Shown one piece after another: positions 9,891 to 21,317 of a stretch of 64,000 nucleotides of DNA (its first letter is position 1; each line of letters opens with the position of its first letter). The notes under the pieces are model-generated. The model did not search any database and was not told where the DNA came from. It saw nothing but the letters and a program-made list of their open reading frames with translations. Origin of the DNA: Anticarsia gemmatalis (Eukaryota; Arthropoda; Insecta; Lepidoptera; Erebidae); contig NC_134769.1 in NCBI RefSeq assembly GCF_050436995.1, positions 6,671,001 through 6,735,000 of the forward strand. The letters are read 5' to 3'. The position numbers and the translations under genes were made by a program.

Positions 9891-11035
9891 AACTAGTAAT
9901 TGTAAATAAATTACACAGGTTTTAAAATAAATTGTTTATATAATATTTTAAGGGTATATTAAATGAAGTTTCACTTCTCGTTAGTAAACCCATAACTATT
10001 TAGAGAGAGAATTATTTCTAACATCTACGTAACTTAGACGATTTCATTTCCATGGGATTTCCTACAAATCTGCATAACTTTACGGCGATACGACTGCGCT
10101 GGATGCGGATTTAAATCCCGGAATTGATTACACCGGAATTCGGAATACCGGATTTTTTAAATCTATGGAGTCCATTCATTTGGAAAAAGTCAATTGCCCG
10201 ATATAGGTTAGTAATTAATGATGACCACTCAGGAATTTAGGAACCCTTTTTGAAATGGGGTGTGCATTATTTTATTAATATAAAACTTTCTGATGCTTTG
10301 GTTAAGCGCAGCGAAGGAAACTCTATTTGTTGCAAACAAAAAACAAAAATGTAGGTCTTTTTTATTAGTTATGGGGGTTTATATTTATAAGTCGGACAAA
10401 AATCATATTGCCAAATTGCCAAACTTGGCAATTGAACCTAGGAGATATAACTTGCACTCCTATTAGCATATGACACTGCTTTAATTACTTAGGAAATAAT
10501 TAATCAAAAATTTTTGTCATACTTATTGAATTTATTATTATTATTTTACTTATTGAAGTCGAAACTGAGGCAAATGTAGCTATGCCATTTCAGGAGTCAA
10601 AAATGTATTTTAACTTTTAATTTATATCGTAAAAAAGGTTCAGCATTGAATAAAGTTTGAATTAATTGTAATATTTTAAGTAAAGGATTGTGATACGCAA
10701 CCAATGACTACCATTTCACATGTAAATAGGGTCGTGCTAAGCATTTGCGCTTACATTGCTGGGTGATTGCGCGGTGTTGTCTCCGGACACGAAGCCGGCG
10801 GGTAATGGATAAAGCCTCGTCTGAAGTTACGCGTTTAATATAGGTGTTTGGTACAGGTAATGAGACACACATACCAATCGTTATGCGAACACAATTTATG
10901 CAAAAAGTCTTGTGAATCAAATGCGAATGCTAAGTTGATCTGCTGTTTGAATCCCAAGTCAGACAATGTACAGGTTACCAAATCCAGATTGTGGTGTAAA
11001 TGTGCCAAAAAAGACATCACTACATAGTATAAAAC
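9891..11035. other. No gene seen; one moderately GC-rich patch
   Basis: The stretch is AT-rich. A patch at about 10730-10830 is GC-richer (ggacacgaagccggcgggta), but I could not find a supported exon in any frame. It may be a decayed SINE. Confidence 0.35.
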
Positions 11036-11039
11036 AAAG

Positions 11040-11916
11040 TCGCCCATTTTGTCTGTAGTCCCTTCGTATGCATAAAACTTTAAAACTACGCAACGGATTT
11101 TGATGCGGTTTTCACTAATAGAAAGAGTATTTTCTCCGACAGGTTTTTATATATAATTGAAATACATTGAAACTATATTAGCTGAGTTATAGCGATTTAT
11201 GTCCAAGAAGTCAGAAAAAAAATCTAATTGAAGATTGCATTTGTGCGTGCGCCGCTTATACCGTTGGATACAAGTAAGAACAATGTATAGCAAAAACATT
11301 GGTCTTTATTAGTTCTACAAAAAAGTCCGCGATGACATATATCCAGCTTTTTTATTTAAGTAACAAAAACTACTTTTCTGTATTAAAAAAATATTTAATT
11401 CGTTGGGTGATGTTTAACTGGTGATATAACCAATAATACATATATCCTTATCAAAATAAGTAAGTTCATCATCACGAGCATTTAATTTAGATTATTTTTG
11501 CAGTTTACAGTGTGTTATTTAGACATATAGTTTAGGAGATATCACGATATTAGTATTGCGGCACGGTACGGGCCGGCCGCGGCGGCGGGGGCAGCGTCCC
11601 TATAAATAGCGCGTCGGCGAAAAAACGGTACATAAAAAATAAATAATATTAAAAAGTAGGTACTACGACTTTGATCTATACATATAAGACAAAAAAAAAA
11701 TCTGTACATTACTAAAATATTTTTTCCAAAAACTGATAGGGGGGGGGGATCAAAGAAGAGTCACAGAAACCAAAAAACATTTTAATATTTTAAACGCGGT
11801 TAAGGGAAAGAGAAGTTATTGTGAATTGAAAATTAGTATCCAATATGTGTTGGTGCGTTGACTGTATTTGTCGAAGTAGCGGGATACACGCAAACGAAGT
11901 TGCGCGGGTCAGCTAG
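11040..11916 (+). mobile_element. Longer non-autonomous Helitron, about 0.88 kb, left end uncertain
   Basis: The right end is clear: acgaagttgcgcgggtcagc then CTAG (11913-11916) and T. The left part has the phrase 'actacgcaacggattttgat' (about 11084-11104), typical of lepidopteran Helitrons. The exact TC start is not resolved; it is near 11040. Inside is an unusual GC-rich core (11559-11615: ggccggccgcggcggcgg), a TATA-like tataaatag (11602-11610), and a run of ten G at 11739-11748. No transposase frame is present. Confidence 0.6.
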
Positions 11917-11917
11917 T

Positions 11918-13150
11918 ATTCTTATAACGCAAACTTTAAATACAATAAAAATAGGTAGTAAAGTATCCTTTGTAGTAATTAATCCAGGAATCAAAAACTA
12001 TGTCAATAATTTTTGTGTAAGTATAATCAATTCATTCGTTCTTCCTTACGAACTTTTGCATGTATTTTAATGAAAGAATTTATTACCATTTTATTGAACT
12101 AAGAAAGTCTAGCAAGTTAGCCAACAAGTCATCAAACTTCCCAACACCTGTGTATCACCGAAATCGGTGCACCACGAGACTCCGCGAATAGTTAGCTTGC
12201 ATTTAAATAACTTGCAAATTGTTCAGCTCGACCGTTTATAAAGCATTGTACCTTTCACTGCCTTTGTATTACAGTTTTTTGCTGATAATTCTACATTTTA
12301 TAATAAAAAGGAAAGTTCGAACAGTGACTGTTGAAGATAGTAGTATTTTTATTTTTAATAAAGAGTAGGTCTATTCCTCCGTCGTAATTCAGAGTACACT
12401 GCTTCAGAATGGAACACATAACTATAGAATGAACTAAAATATCAGATAAAATGTCGCCTAGTCATCAGAGCTCAGTCTAAGGCAATGATTTATCAAAACA
12501 TCCTATCATCCTACAATTTTTCATTTTCGTATCGACAATTTGGTACTAAAAATGACATGAAGAAATTAGTTCCACCTAAATCCGGTTGAGGCACTATTTA
12601 GTATTTCATAGAAAAAATCTCTTTTTCAAAACATTTTCTTAGATATTCGATGTATATGTGAGAATAATAATTTAGACAATATTTAGTCGTAACAATGAAT
12701 TTCAGTGCATATTCCGTGCTAGGTGTATATGTAAATTATATAACGTTATGTTACAAGCTCATATATTATCAAAACTACTGCAACACGACGTAATCTTGAC
12801 TCACTGTGTTTCATGTAATGTTAGAGGACCGTAAGTTAGTCCAGGAATATATCTGTTAAATATATTTATTTTATGTTAGATTGGTTCTATGTCTCAGTGC
12901 CTAGAAAGGACCTATTGCCTGAACTTTAAAAACAATCCACAATTCGTCAAATTCCAGACCCCTCTGACATTTATGTTCCTTATGAGCAACAATTGGTTCT
13001 AACCTCTTCTCGTAAGAACTGTTATTTTCTTCAATAACGGAACGCCTTTAATATAAATAAAAATACTGACATATAAATAACAGATTTTTGGTTATAGTAT
13101 CCCGCTATTTTTTTAAGGTATATTGCCACTGGTAGCATATAAAGCGAAAT
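11918..13150. other. No gene seen; AT-rich
   Basis: I see no exon, RNA gene or repeat that I can support here. If the gene at 15322-15585 continues leftwards, this would be intron. Confidence 0.35.
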
Positions 13151-13154
13151 AAAA

Positions 13155-13230
13155 GTGACCCATTACTGCCCAACTACTGGAAGAATGTCTCCCCCTAGAA
13201 TAAGAGAGAGGTTAGACTTTGAGTCGAATT
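13155..13230 (-). mobile_element. LINE 3'-end fragment
   Basis: On the minus strand it reads 'ctctcttattctagggggag' and 'ccagtagttgggcagtaatg'. This is a diverged copy of the block at 25660-25725 (ggcctaacccctccctcgtt, gggaggagacccttgccc). Confidence 0.4.
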
Positions 13231-13234
13231 CCAT

Positions 13235-15321
13235 TTTCTAGAAAATAGTCTAACCTAACCATGTCAATATCTTATACTTCAAGCAAATAACGCTAGCATC
13301 CAAAAACCTCAAAAATAACACAATCTACCTTCAAATGCCAAAATAATTTGGTCCTCAATTCCCATGGACTAATTAGGGTACGTGTTGGGGGCGACTTCGG
13401 AACTGCCGTAAAAGCCCCTTTATCAGTGGAGACTGATTGCTAAGCATTAGTCAGCGATTTTTTATACCCTTGATATACTATAGGTGCAACATTATGTTAA
13501 ATGTTGTAGATAAAAATGGGATTAATGGTGTTTTTAAAGTTTGTAGGAGTTATTAATTTGTGGAGCCGTTTTGCTGGGTTTGTTTGAAAATGAGAGGTTT
13601 TAATTCTTCGGAGCTGCTTTTTTTCTTTAGCTTGTTAAGTGCTATTTTAGGTAACCATTAATTTAATATCAAGCCAGACCCATGACTAACAGTCAGGCAG
13701 TTAGTAGTTCTTCTTTGTATTTAATTTTTAGTTTCATTGTTAGTTCTTAACAGGTATAAACATACCATAGGATATTTAAAAACAATAAAAATATCAGATT
13801 TCTAATCACTTCTAATATTATTATAATTAACACGACACCTAATACTCAAGGTCCATCAAAACAATAACCCAAACCCATTTTCACCGTTCATAAAACACTT
13901 CCTCAACAAAACCCCCCTTTAACCCCCAAAAACTCGAGTTAATTCCACCCCATTATCAAGGCTTTTATTAAAAATTCTTTGTTTTTTCTTTTAAAAACGA
14001 TCTTCCTGAAAGAATTCGACACTGGACGATGCAAACTTTTCAGTTCTAAGGCTTCAAAAGAACACCTGAAAACTGTAATTGCAGGAGCCCGTTAATTAAT
14101 AAGGGTTGAAAACTTTCAAAACTTCAAAGATCCGAGTAGAGCTGTCGAGAGGAAACCTTAATTTTGGGGGTAATTAGATTTTATTGTGGTGATATCGAGT
14201 TTGGATGATGGAGTTTGTTTAGAAATTATAGGCTTTTATCGTGATAATTTATTAATAAGAACTTTTGATTAATTTTCATTGTCGAAATTATAACCAGAAA
14301 TATATTTAAGTCTATTTTTTTGAAACAAATTTGTTAATTCTCCAAATACTAGTAACAAAAATCGCAGGTTTGCCCTTTTAGCGATTGAAATTGGGTGTAT
14401 TTTATGGGCTATAAATCGATCGGTAGTGTTGCTTAAGGGCATTCAAGACACAACATATTATTGCTCAGTAACTATTAAGATTATTTTTTTCCGACAAAAT
14501 CGTTTAAAGAAAGCCTAGTTCTAAGTAATTTCTTTAACAAAAACACAAAGAAAAACTTCAAGAAAAAACTTGACGAACAACTTTGGTTTTCCAAATAATT
14601 TAAGTCTAGGATAACAAAAACATTCTTTTAAGTTAAAAGCTTAGACAAAAAAGAAAAAAAATCAAACCGGGTAGCACCCCTAATTTGAGTCGGTTGTCGT
14701 GAGGCCAGGCATCAATTGGGTTCCGCAAGTACACAAGGGTTACCAACTCTTGGTAATGACAAAAGTCAGAAAGTTTTTGAGTAATTATACGCGATCCTTT
14801 TCGACATTCAGACTAGAATGACAATTGAGTTGGTAATTTTGTGAAACCTTTTTTGAACTATAACTAAGTTGAAGGAAAAGTTAAGTGACTAACGTTAACC
14901 CTTTTTTCTAGTAAATTACCGTTGCTGACGAACAATGGATCTGGGTATTAGGCTTTTAACTTCAACGTAATTTATATCGGGTTTAAAGTGAAATTATACC
15001 CGAAACCACTCGTAGAACACTGAAATTATACTTTTTAAATCCACGAAGCAATGACAAAAAATGTATCGCCTAACGTATTACTTCTATATTCAATTGTATC
15101 ACTGAAGCTTTGGTTCCATTTTTTATTTTATCAGACATTTAGCATTAGGACATATTATTAAAAAAAGCGCCTAACTGTTTAATTCATTCTTAACACACTT
15201 ATCTTAAGCCTAACGTTCTAGACAGAGCGAAATGGAATAATAGTACGAAAGCGATGCCCCGAGTGAGGGGTCAAACACTAATAAGAGTAAGAAAAAATAA
15301 ATTTTACAAAACGTAACTCAC
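13235..15321 (-). other. Probable intron 3' of the coding exon; no feature recognised
   Basis: The sequence is AT-rich without recognisable exons. It follows the splice donor at 15321-15320 on the minus strand, so it is intronic if that exon is real. A C/A-rich run lies at about 13860-13940. Confidence 0.4.
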
Positions 15322-15585
15322 CTCCATCCTCAGGAATATTGAGCAGCTTCTTGGCTCCAGGACTCGGCCCCCTGACTGCCGACAGCGCCCTCTGGAGGGT
15401 CTCGCTGATCGGCTTCCCTCCAGCCACCTGGCCCAACACTGTCACTATAACTAAACACCTCACAACACTAACACAGGATACTCTTCGCCAGCTGGAATCT
15501 TGCTTCCCCATCTCACTGATGCGATTTGACCCCATAATAGACCCCAATGAATATCCAAATGGTGATGCTACATTTTTTGAGACAT
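15322..15585 (-). CDS. Coding exon of a secreted-type protein, unidentified (partial gene)
   Basis: On the minus strand the exon lies between a strong acceptor (tttgttccag, AG at 15587-15586) and a strong donor (G|GTGAGT, GT at 15321-15320). It is 264 nt long and stays open in one frame throughout. The likely start is ATG at 15511, or 15535, which has A at -3. From 15511 the chain begins with a basic segment (MGKQDSSWRR), then a hydrophobic core (VSCVSVVRCLVIVTVLG), a small-residue cleavage region (QVAGG) and a hydrophilic mature start (KPISETLQRALSAV). That is a classic signal peptide. The exon ends after NIPEDG plus one base, so the frame continues downstream. Codon use and GC content stand out from the surrounding DNA. 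The frame is also open upstream of 15535 to the acceptor, so a longer N-terminus is possible. Function is not recognised; a secreted factor or the N-terminus of a type I membrane protein would fit. Confidence 0.7.
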
Positions 15586-16261
15586 CTGGAACAAAGGAAA
15601 ATAAATATTAGTTTTGTGTTTAACAATTCTTCAACCATTATTCTTTAAGGATATAAAATTACGTTACATTTACATAGTTTTCATCAAGTAGTAACTAAAA
15701 TAATATGTCATCATCCAGTTTGAAGATCGTAGAAAGTTGTGTTAAAATAATGGAGAAACGACACAGTTTATAGGATAAGATAGATAGAAAATTATATTCG
15801 GATTATCCAATCAACAAACACGTTTGTCCCAATCAAGTATTTAACTTGACATAGCTGCAAATCGTAGAACTTTTATATATCATAGTCATCTTAAAGCAAT
15901 CATTTCTGCAACACATTCAGCCGATCAATTCTTAAGTTAAGAGAGATCTCAAAGCCAAGGTTTTTTAAGATAAAAAACAAATAATAATTTCTCATAATAC
16001 CTTATCTTTTCAAAGAAAATATAAGAAAACCCGGGACTAACCTTGACGTTAAAACAAGGATAATAAAGCCGATTATTTATAACGCATAAAGGGACTCGTA
16101 AAGCGGTACTTTCGTTAATTAGGCACTCCAATTAATAAGAGAATGCTCTGTTTAGCTCGAGCAAACTGTTGAGCACCTCTGTTTTGGTGTAAAGTATAGT
16201 GTACCTTGGAAATATGGAGAAGATAAGAATAATTTTCGCATCATTTTTTAATCTTACAGTT

Positions 16262-16392
16262 AGCGGGTAACCTAGTGTCAAAGTTGTTCAAGCTACATTC
16301 AAAGACCTTTGGCACGGCATAACGACTGTTATCTTAATTGACAACAATCTGTTCCGCGATTCTCTGCACAAGGTCCTATCGAGTTACGAAAA
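16262..16392 (-). mobile_element. 5S-headed SINE fragment (body and tail only)
   Basis: It reads gcgggtaacctagtgtcaaa, then gttgttcaagc and cataacgactgttatctt. It matches the body of the element at 7665-7760 in the same orientation. The 5S-like head is not visible. Confidence 0.5.
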
Positions 16393-17362
16393 ATTGACAT
16401 TTAACATTTACTGTCGTAATTTAACTGTATTAATTTAAAGTCGTATAAAATGAGTCTGAACGAATCAATATGCATCAAAACTCTTCAAATGCCTTACACT
16501 AATGTTATGCGATGGAAGAAACAAGCAACTCTTATCACAATTTCTTTTGAGCAAAGTTGGTTGTGCAAAATCGGATAATGTTGCTATTTATTATTATACG
16601 TATGCTATCTTAATAAGACACATCTTTACCATGAAAATTATACCTAAAAGATATACTGTCTTCGTTCATACATAAGTCAAACCTCATATTCTATGAACCC
16701 AGTTCAAAACCCTCAAGTTAACCCTCCACCATTATAAATGTAGCGAGTCCGTGTGTTGCACACAACTTTCAAGTTGCCAGCTAAAAGTTTAGCACGTCGC
16801 GGCTCCACGGCTTTCTTTAGTCTCTTTTTCTTTGTTCAAAGTTATCTTTTTTAGGTCGAACAATACTTAAGAGCTTCAAGCAGAGATTGTTCGCGGAATA
16901 CATGAATGGAGTTCAGTGATTTTTTAAATTTTTGTTCGGAATTTTAGTTTCTTGTATCGGGTAGTTTGTTTTGGTATACAGTGTACTATTAATTTATTTA
17001 TTTATTTATTTAATATTTATAATAGTTTTATATTTTCGTATAGAATCAATTTATTTTTAACTAATGCGGTAAAACTTGTTTTACTTCAGTTGGCTTACGT
17101 TTTGGCAAGTGTTTAAAAGTTATTTCTTTTTATATGTACAAGAAAAAATATTCTAAGAACGTATTAAGTGTTGTATTCTAGTCTTTCCCTACTCTAATGG
17201 GAACAAAACAATATATATGTTACTGTAAAAGCCCGAACGGTGGTAAATCCTAAGATTTTCCGGTATAACCTAAGATTTACCAACTCGCAATGGTAAAAGT
17301 CCGAATAATTATTTTATTTCGAACTTTTACCTATATTCACTTGATGATATCGAGATGTCGCC

Positions 17363-17385
17363 GGAGCCCCGCTTCGCGGGGCTCC
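17363..17385. repeat. Perfect GC-rich hairpin inside the 17.2-kb MITE
   Basis: The stem is ggagccccg / cggggctcc with the loop cttcg. It is strikingly GC-rich against the local AT-rich background. Confidence 0.75.
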
Positions 17386-17419
17386 TCCTTCTGGGTGGTT
17401 AAAAAAAAATAACCACGAA

Positions 17420-17461
17420 GGCTAAGGTGGGAGCTTCGCTTCGCTCGCTCCCACCTTAGCC
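17420..17461. repeat. 15-bp-stem hairpin inside the 17.2-kb MITE
   Basis: The stem ggctaaggtgggagc (17420-17434) pairs perfectly with gctcccaccttagcc (17447-17461). The 12-base loop is ttcgcttcgctc. Confidence 0.75.
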
Positions 17462-17939
17462 TTCTAACCTAACCTACCCACGTCGCTATGCCCAAAACTC
17501 CTTCTTTATAACAATGTCACAGTATATAATTACACCGTGAAATAGTTATAAACATAGTTATGAAGGAGGATTTTTTTATATATCGTAACATAGTTTTTAA
17601 ACTCTGGCATGTTCGGACTTTTACCATTGAGAGTTGGTAAATCTTAGGTTATACCGGAAAATCTTAGGATTTACCACAGTTCGGACTTTTACAGTAACAT
17701 ATACATAAATGTATGTCTTCAGTCGTTGCTAAACGATCTGGTATATTTACTTTGATTTCTGTACCTATGTTCGATAGTTAATAAGATGGAGAAATGGTAA
17801 AGGCTTCCATGATTTGGTTTTAGATTGATCAAGATTTGGGTTATCGCGTTGTGTTTAATTTAATAAGAAATAATAAAGGTAGTTAAAAAAAATCTGTTTA
17901 TTACATAATTGGGCAGAATATGATGATTAATGTGAAAAT

Positions 17940-18010
17940 GGAATGCCTGGCGCTTCGGCGCAGGTTACACACTAAAATGCGTGTTTACATTAATTTCCGT
18001 TTCCTATTAC
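17940..18010. mobile_element. Relic of the 45.5/60.9-kb repeat family
   Basis: It contains 'cttcggcgcaggtt' and 'aaaatgcgtgtt', words shared with 45475-45590 and 60846-60985, but in a rearranged order. It is a decayed copy. Confidence 0.35.
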
Positions 18011-18559
18011 ATAAAAGAAGTAAGCCGGATCTATAATTTGGTTTAGTACTGATAATTTTCATAATAAAACTACAATTAAACGTAAAACTGAATAGGTACT
18101 CAGCAATTAACAAAAGGGCTAGCTCTAAGACATTGATTCAAACGTTTAATACGCAATAACGACTCTCACTCTCTAATTCATAATAATATATGAAGTTATG
18201 AAAGGCTTATAAAGAGTTTTGTTTCTTTCACTTCTTAGCGAAATCAAAGAGAGAAAACATATTATAGTAGTTTTTTAACTAAAATAGGTTTATAGTGTGT
18301 TTATTCTATTCCATTAAACTGCTACTAACACTCCTTGTAGAGTATTAGTAACATTTACCTTTGTAATACTACAAAAATTTTAAACATCGTTGTCACAAGC
18401 ATCTCAAGAATGACTATGACTCATCGAAAGTTCTTTCAAAGATACGACGAAATGTTTTATACATTTTAATACACGAACACTTAACACATTATCTGTTTGT
18501 AAGCATTGCATGATTCATAAGTTTATCCTACTTTAATATTTATTTAACGATAGTATTCA

Positions 18560-18888
18560 AACCGCTAGAAAACTTGTAGTTTGGTTATTATACATGTGGA
18601 AGTTAGGTTGTATGTATGTTTGTTACTCAATAATGCAGAAACTAATGCAAGGATTTTGATAAAACTATGCTGTGTTATAGCTTATGTATCAAAATAATAC
18701 ATAGACTATAGAAATACTAGATTTTGCCTGTGGTTTTACTTCGTAACATAAGCCGTACCTATGTAGGTACCTAACTATAATACACGCGGACGTAGTTTGT
18801 GATTCACAAGCTTCTATATAATTTTGATTTGGTTTAGAACTCTATATTGCAGCACACACCGCTAGAAACCTTGTAGTTTAGTTATATT
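18560..18888 (+). repeat. Pair of direct repeats about 29 bp long, 300 bp apart
   Basis: The words 'accgctagaaaacttgtagt' then 'ttggttat' (from 18561) recur as 'accgctagaaaccttgtagt' then 'ttagttat' (from 18858). The DNA between them includes Helitron-like phrases (tgtttgttactcaataatgc), so a decayed element bounded by direct repeats is possible. Confidence 0.45.
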
Positions 18889-19249
18889 TCGGTTTAGTTA
18901 CTACAAAGTAGTATGTTATTTCCAAGATACTGTTTTATGAAAGTCACGGGGACGCTTACTTTCGTAACAACAACTAAAAGTTATACAAAATGATCTTGCG
19001 ATAAAAAGTTATCTTACTATCCATTTCTCTAGATTTTTATAACCTAACAGTACAATAGACGCCGTAGGAAGTAATAAAAACATCCAATATTCATTTGTAC
19101 TCACAAAACTAAAAACAAATATTTAGACAAAAGAACACAAGCATTTTTCTACATTATGCCCAACATACAACTTTCTACAATATCAAAAAACTATCCCACA
19201 AACTTCACAAGCCAAACATTCATAGATAAATCAAGAAATACAACAGTAC

Positions 19250-19440
19250 CTTCACACGAGAACAAAATCCAGACTAAAGCAATCCAAATCACAATAATAT
19301 CACAAATTCACTAACACAACACTAAATACACACGAAAACAAGTAAAACAAACTAAAAAACTATTAATTAAACTAATTCTAAACTAAAAATAAGCTCAAAC
19401 GCATCGCGTCGATGCCAAACTACACGAAACTAACCTAAAA
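19250..19440 (-). other. Candidate non-coding first exon (5' UTR) of the minus-strand gene
   Basis: On the minus strand the sequence runs from the GC-richer patch into T/G-rich leader-like DNA (gtgttagtgaatttgtgata and similar). It ends at AAG|GTACTG with the donor GT at 19249-19248. Only a very short upstream frame starts in it (ATG in gcgatgcgtttgagc). It is positioned to splice to the acceptor of the coding exon 3.7 kb away. This is inference from composition and splice signals only. Confidence 0.35.
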
Positions 19441-19515
19441 ATCGGGACGCGAGTCGTCGGTACATAAAATTTTGACCGCCGATCAACCAACTCAAAGGAA
19501 ACTCGGACTTCAGAA
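19441..19515 (-). promoter_or_regulatory. Promoter-like GC-rich patch upstream of the candidate first exon
   Basis: The segment is GC-richer than its surroundings and contains gacgcgagtcgtcggtac and gaccgccgatcaacc. On the minus strand it has attttatg about 30 bases before a TTAGTT initiator-like word. A nearby spaced palindrome, gcatcg-cgt-cgatgc, is at 19401-19415. No transcription start can be fixed from sequence alone. Confidence 0.3.
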
Positions 19516-20160
19516 CAATTATACAAACGAACAACTATCCCATATCAATCCATTGGAAAATATACTTTATGACATGCAAAATAGAAGTTAAATTCGTCTG
19601 TGTGTGGACAAAAGTTTGTTTGTAAAGAAAGAACGATTATCTTTTGTATTTAGTTTCTACCTGAGAGGGACCCTTTTTTGTTCGACATGTGGGAAGCTAA
19701 CACTGCCTTTGATTAATTGAAAATGCACTTTATTTGTCTACTGATAAAGTTGATATTCTAATGTTTGTTTGAGTGCATTTTATAGGAATTGCAAAAGCCG
19801 AGAAAGGTCGTTTCTATGCAGTTTTTAGGAATCAATCAATGAGAAATACCAATGATTCACTAAGCAATTGACATTCTTTGTAGTGTGGAATGTTAAAATT
19901 AAAAGAAATAGTATTTTATTTTGATTAAAGCATAGATGATTTGATGTAGGGGATGATTGAGCCCCTGTTGGTATGTTTAGGGGTGGTATAGAAGCTATAT
20001 TATTTTTTCGGTTGGCAACACAGGAATGGCGATATTTTCTCTCTGGCAATCTGTTTAAATATTAATGTTGCTATGTCTATTTATAGTTTGTGTTTGGAGA
20101 TAGCAAATTCTGTAATTAAGATAACACTTAAATATTATCATATTATTATTGTTCCCGTAT
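19516..20160. other. No gene seen; AT-rich
   Basis: I find no supported exon or repeat. This is upstream of the candidate promoter on the minus strand. Confidence 0.35.
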
Positions 20161-20164
20161 GACA

Positions 20165-20275
20165 AGATGTATGGATGTGAATGAAGCAAGATAAGTTTGT
20201 GAAGATCGTACCAAGTGGCTTTCTTTGGCTTCTGGCTATCCCTACGAGAAAAAAGCGTGATTTTAGGTCTGTATT
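20165..20275 (+). mobile_element. LINE 3'-end fragment (DRSKW family)
   Basis: It reads atggatgtgaatgaagcaag, then gtttgtgaagatcgtaccaa, then ggctatccctacgag and aaaaagcgtga. The same order occurs at 31850-31955. It encodes the end of an RTE-like ORF2 followed by the short 3' UTR. Confidence 0.6.
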
Positions 20276-20937
20276 TATAATTTTATTTCAGAATTAAATC
20301 AAGTGTTCATCTTAATATGAGACGAAAGCAAAATATAGTTTCTATAAAAAATGTTACACGTTAAAGCATCGCGTTGTCAAATTATTGAAATTAATTAATA
20401 AATAGAAATATGAATATATTGAACAAAATCGATTCCACATAAATGAACTTCAAATATTTACTTAATATTAACGTTGATGGCACATTTTATTATTCAAAAC
20501 CAAAACAAAACTTTTATTAATGACCAGACTAAACTAAAAATTATACACAGATTTTCAAATTTGAACTCTGTCACCATCATTTTACAGTACATTTTAGCTT
20601 GCATGGTGAACTCATTAGCTATAAGCCTTCTTAATAAGTACTAGATATAGTATTCTCTTTACAAAGCCTATGTTGTTGGTTATAATCATAGATATAGAGA
20701 ACCTAGATAGCGCATAGTTTATAACAGGCCGTGCAAATGCATCGAATTTTGATATTTTCTAAGCATGAACTTTTGACAAACAAAGATTTGATGCATTTTG
20801 CATTTAAGCTGTAAATATTATAATCAGACAAACGCCGTTTATCGTTATAGTAACAGCAGAGTAGTCATTTGCGATGTTTGGAACCCTTAGGTGACTTTTC
20901 GGAAGTACATGACGTGTATTACTAGTAATTACCACAC

Positions 20938-21063
20938 GAGGCTGAGTGGTCGCTTAGTGGTATTTGTATTTAGCATCTCCGTGGTCTGCCTGCAGGATCA
21001 ACGTCTAAGTCGGCTGTTGTCACTTAGATAACAGTCGACACGTCGTAGGACTTCGGGCGGGTA
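20938..21063 (+). mobile_element. 5S-headed SINE fragment
   Basis: It contains gaggctgagtggtcgcttag, then 'tggtatttg', 'catctccgtgg' and 'ttagataacagtcg'. It corresponds to the body of the 7635-7915 element in inverse orientation. Only the end of the 5S-like box C region is left. Confidence 0.45.
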
Positions 21064-21074
21064 CTACTGACTAT

Positions 21075-21317
21075 ATTTATGTATAAAAATGAATCCCTAT
21101 TTCCTTCGGCACGCCATCACTCGTGAACGGCTGGAACAATTTCACTACACTACACCCCGTACTTCCAGGAATATTATAAAAAAATATAATATTCCTTGAA
21201 GTACGGGGATGGTCTGCATAGAGAAAAAAAATTATAAACAGAAAAAATATATGAATTATATTATTTATTTATTAAAAATCGGCTGTTAGGCGATACGAAG
21301 TATGCGGGGTCAGCTAG
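21075..21317 (+). mobile_element. Helitron with an internal 54-base palindrome
   Basis: The right end is gcggggtcagctag followed by T (CTAG at 21314-21317). The left half has the lepidopteran Helitron phrase 'gccatcactcgtgaacggct'. The left terminus is not resolved. A long palindrome (21155-21208) interrupts the usual sequence. Confidence 0.55.
21155..21208. repeat. Near-perfect palindrome, 24-bp arms, 6-A loop
   Basis: The left arm begins ccccgtacttccaggaat and ends attata (21155-21178). The right arm is its reverse complement with one mismatch (21185-21208). The loop is aaaaaa. Confidence 0.8.

Larger units (their letters stand above)
17215..17704. mobile_element. MITE with about 90-bp terminal inverted repeats and internal hairpins, 490 bp
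   Basis: The left arm (17215-17304) and right arm (17612-17704) are near-perfect reverse complements: ttactgtaaaagcccgaac with ggtataacctaagatttacc on the left, and the inverse of both on the right. The motif ttcggacttttac and close variants recur within the arms and subterminally. The flanks are alternating TA, so the target duplication is ambiguous (TA or TATA). The middle contains three stable hairpins (17363-17385, 17387-17422 and 17420-17461) and no coding frame. I cannot name the superfamily. Confidence 0.75.
15586..19249 (-). other. Probable intron 1 between the 5'-UTR exon and the signal-peptide exon
   Basis: This interval lies between the candidate donor at 19249-19248 and the acceptor at 15587-15586 on the minus strand. 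It contains a 5S-SINE fragment, a 490-bp inverted-repeat element and a few repeat relics, and no other exon that I can support. A GC-richer non-repeat patch lies at about 16740-16830. Confidence 0.4.

Noticed and set aside
15339..15611. Plus-strand 90-codon frame over the coding exon
   Set aside because: It is the antisense shadow of the minus-strand exon, which has the signal peptide and splice sites.
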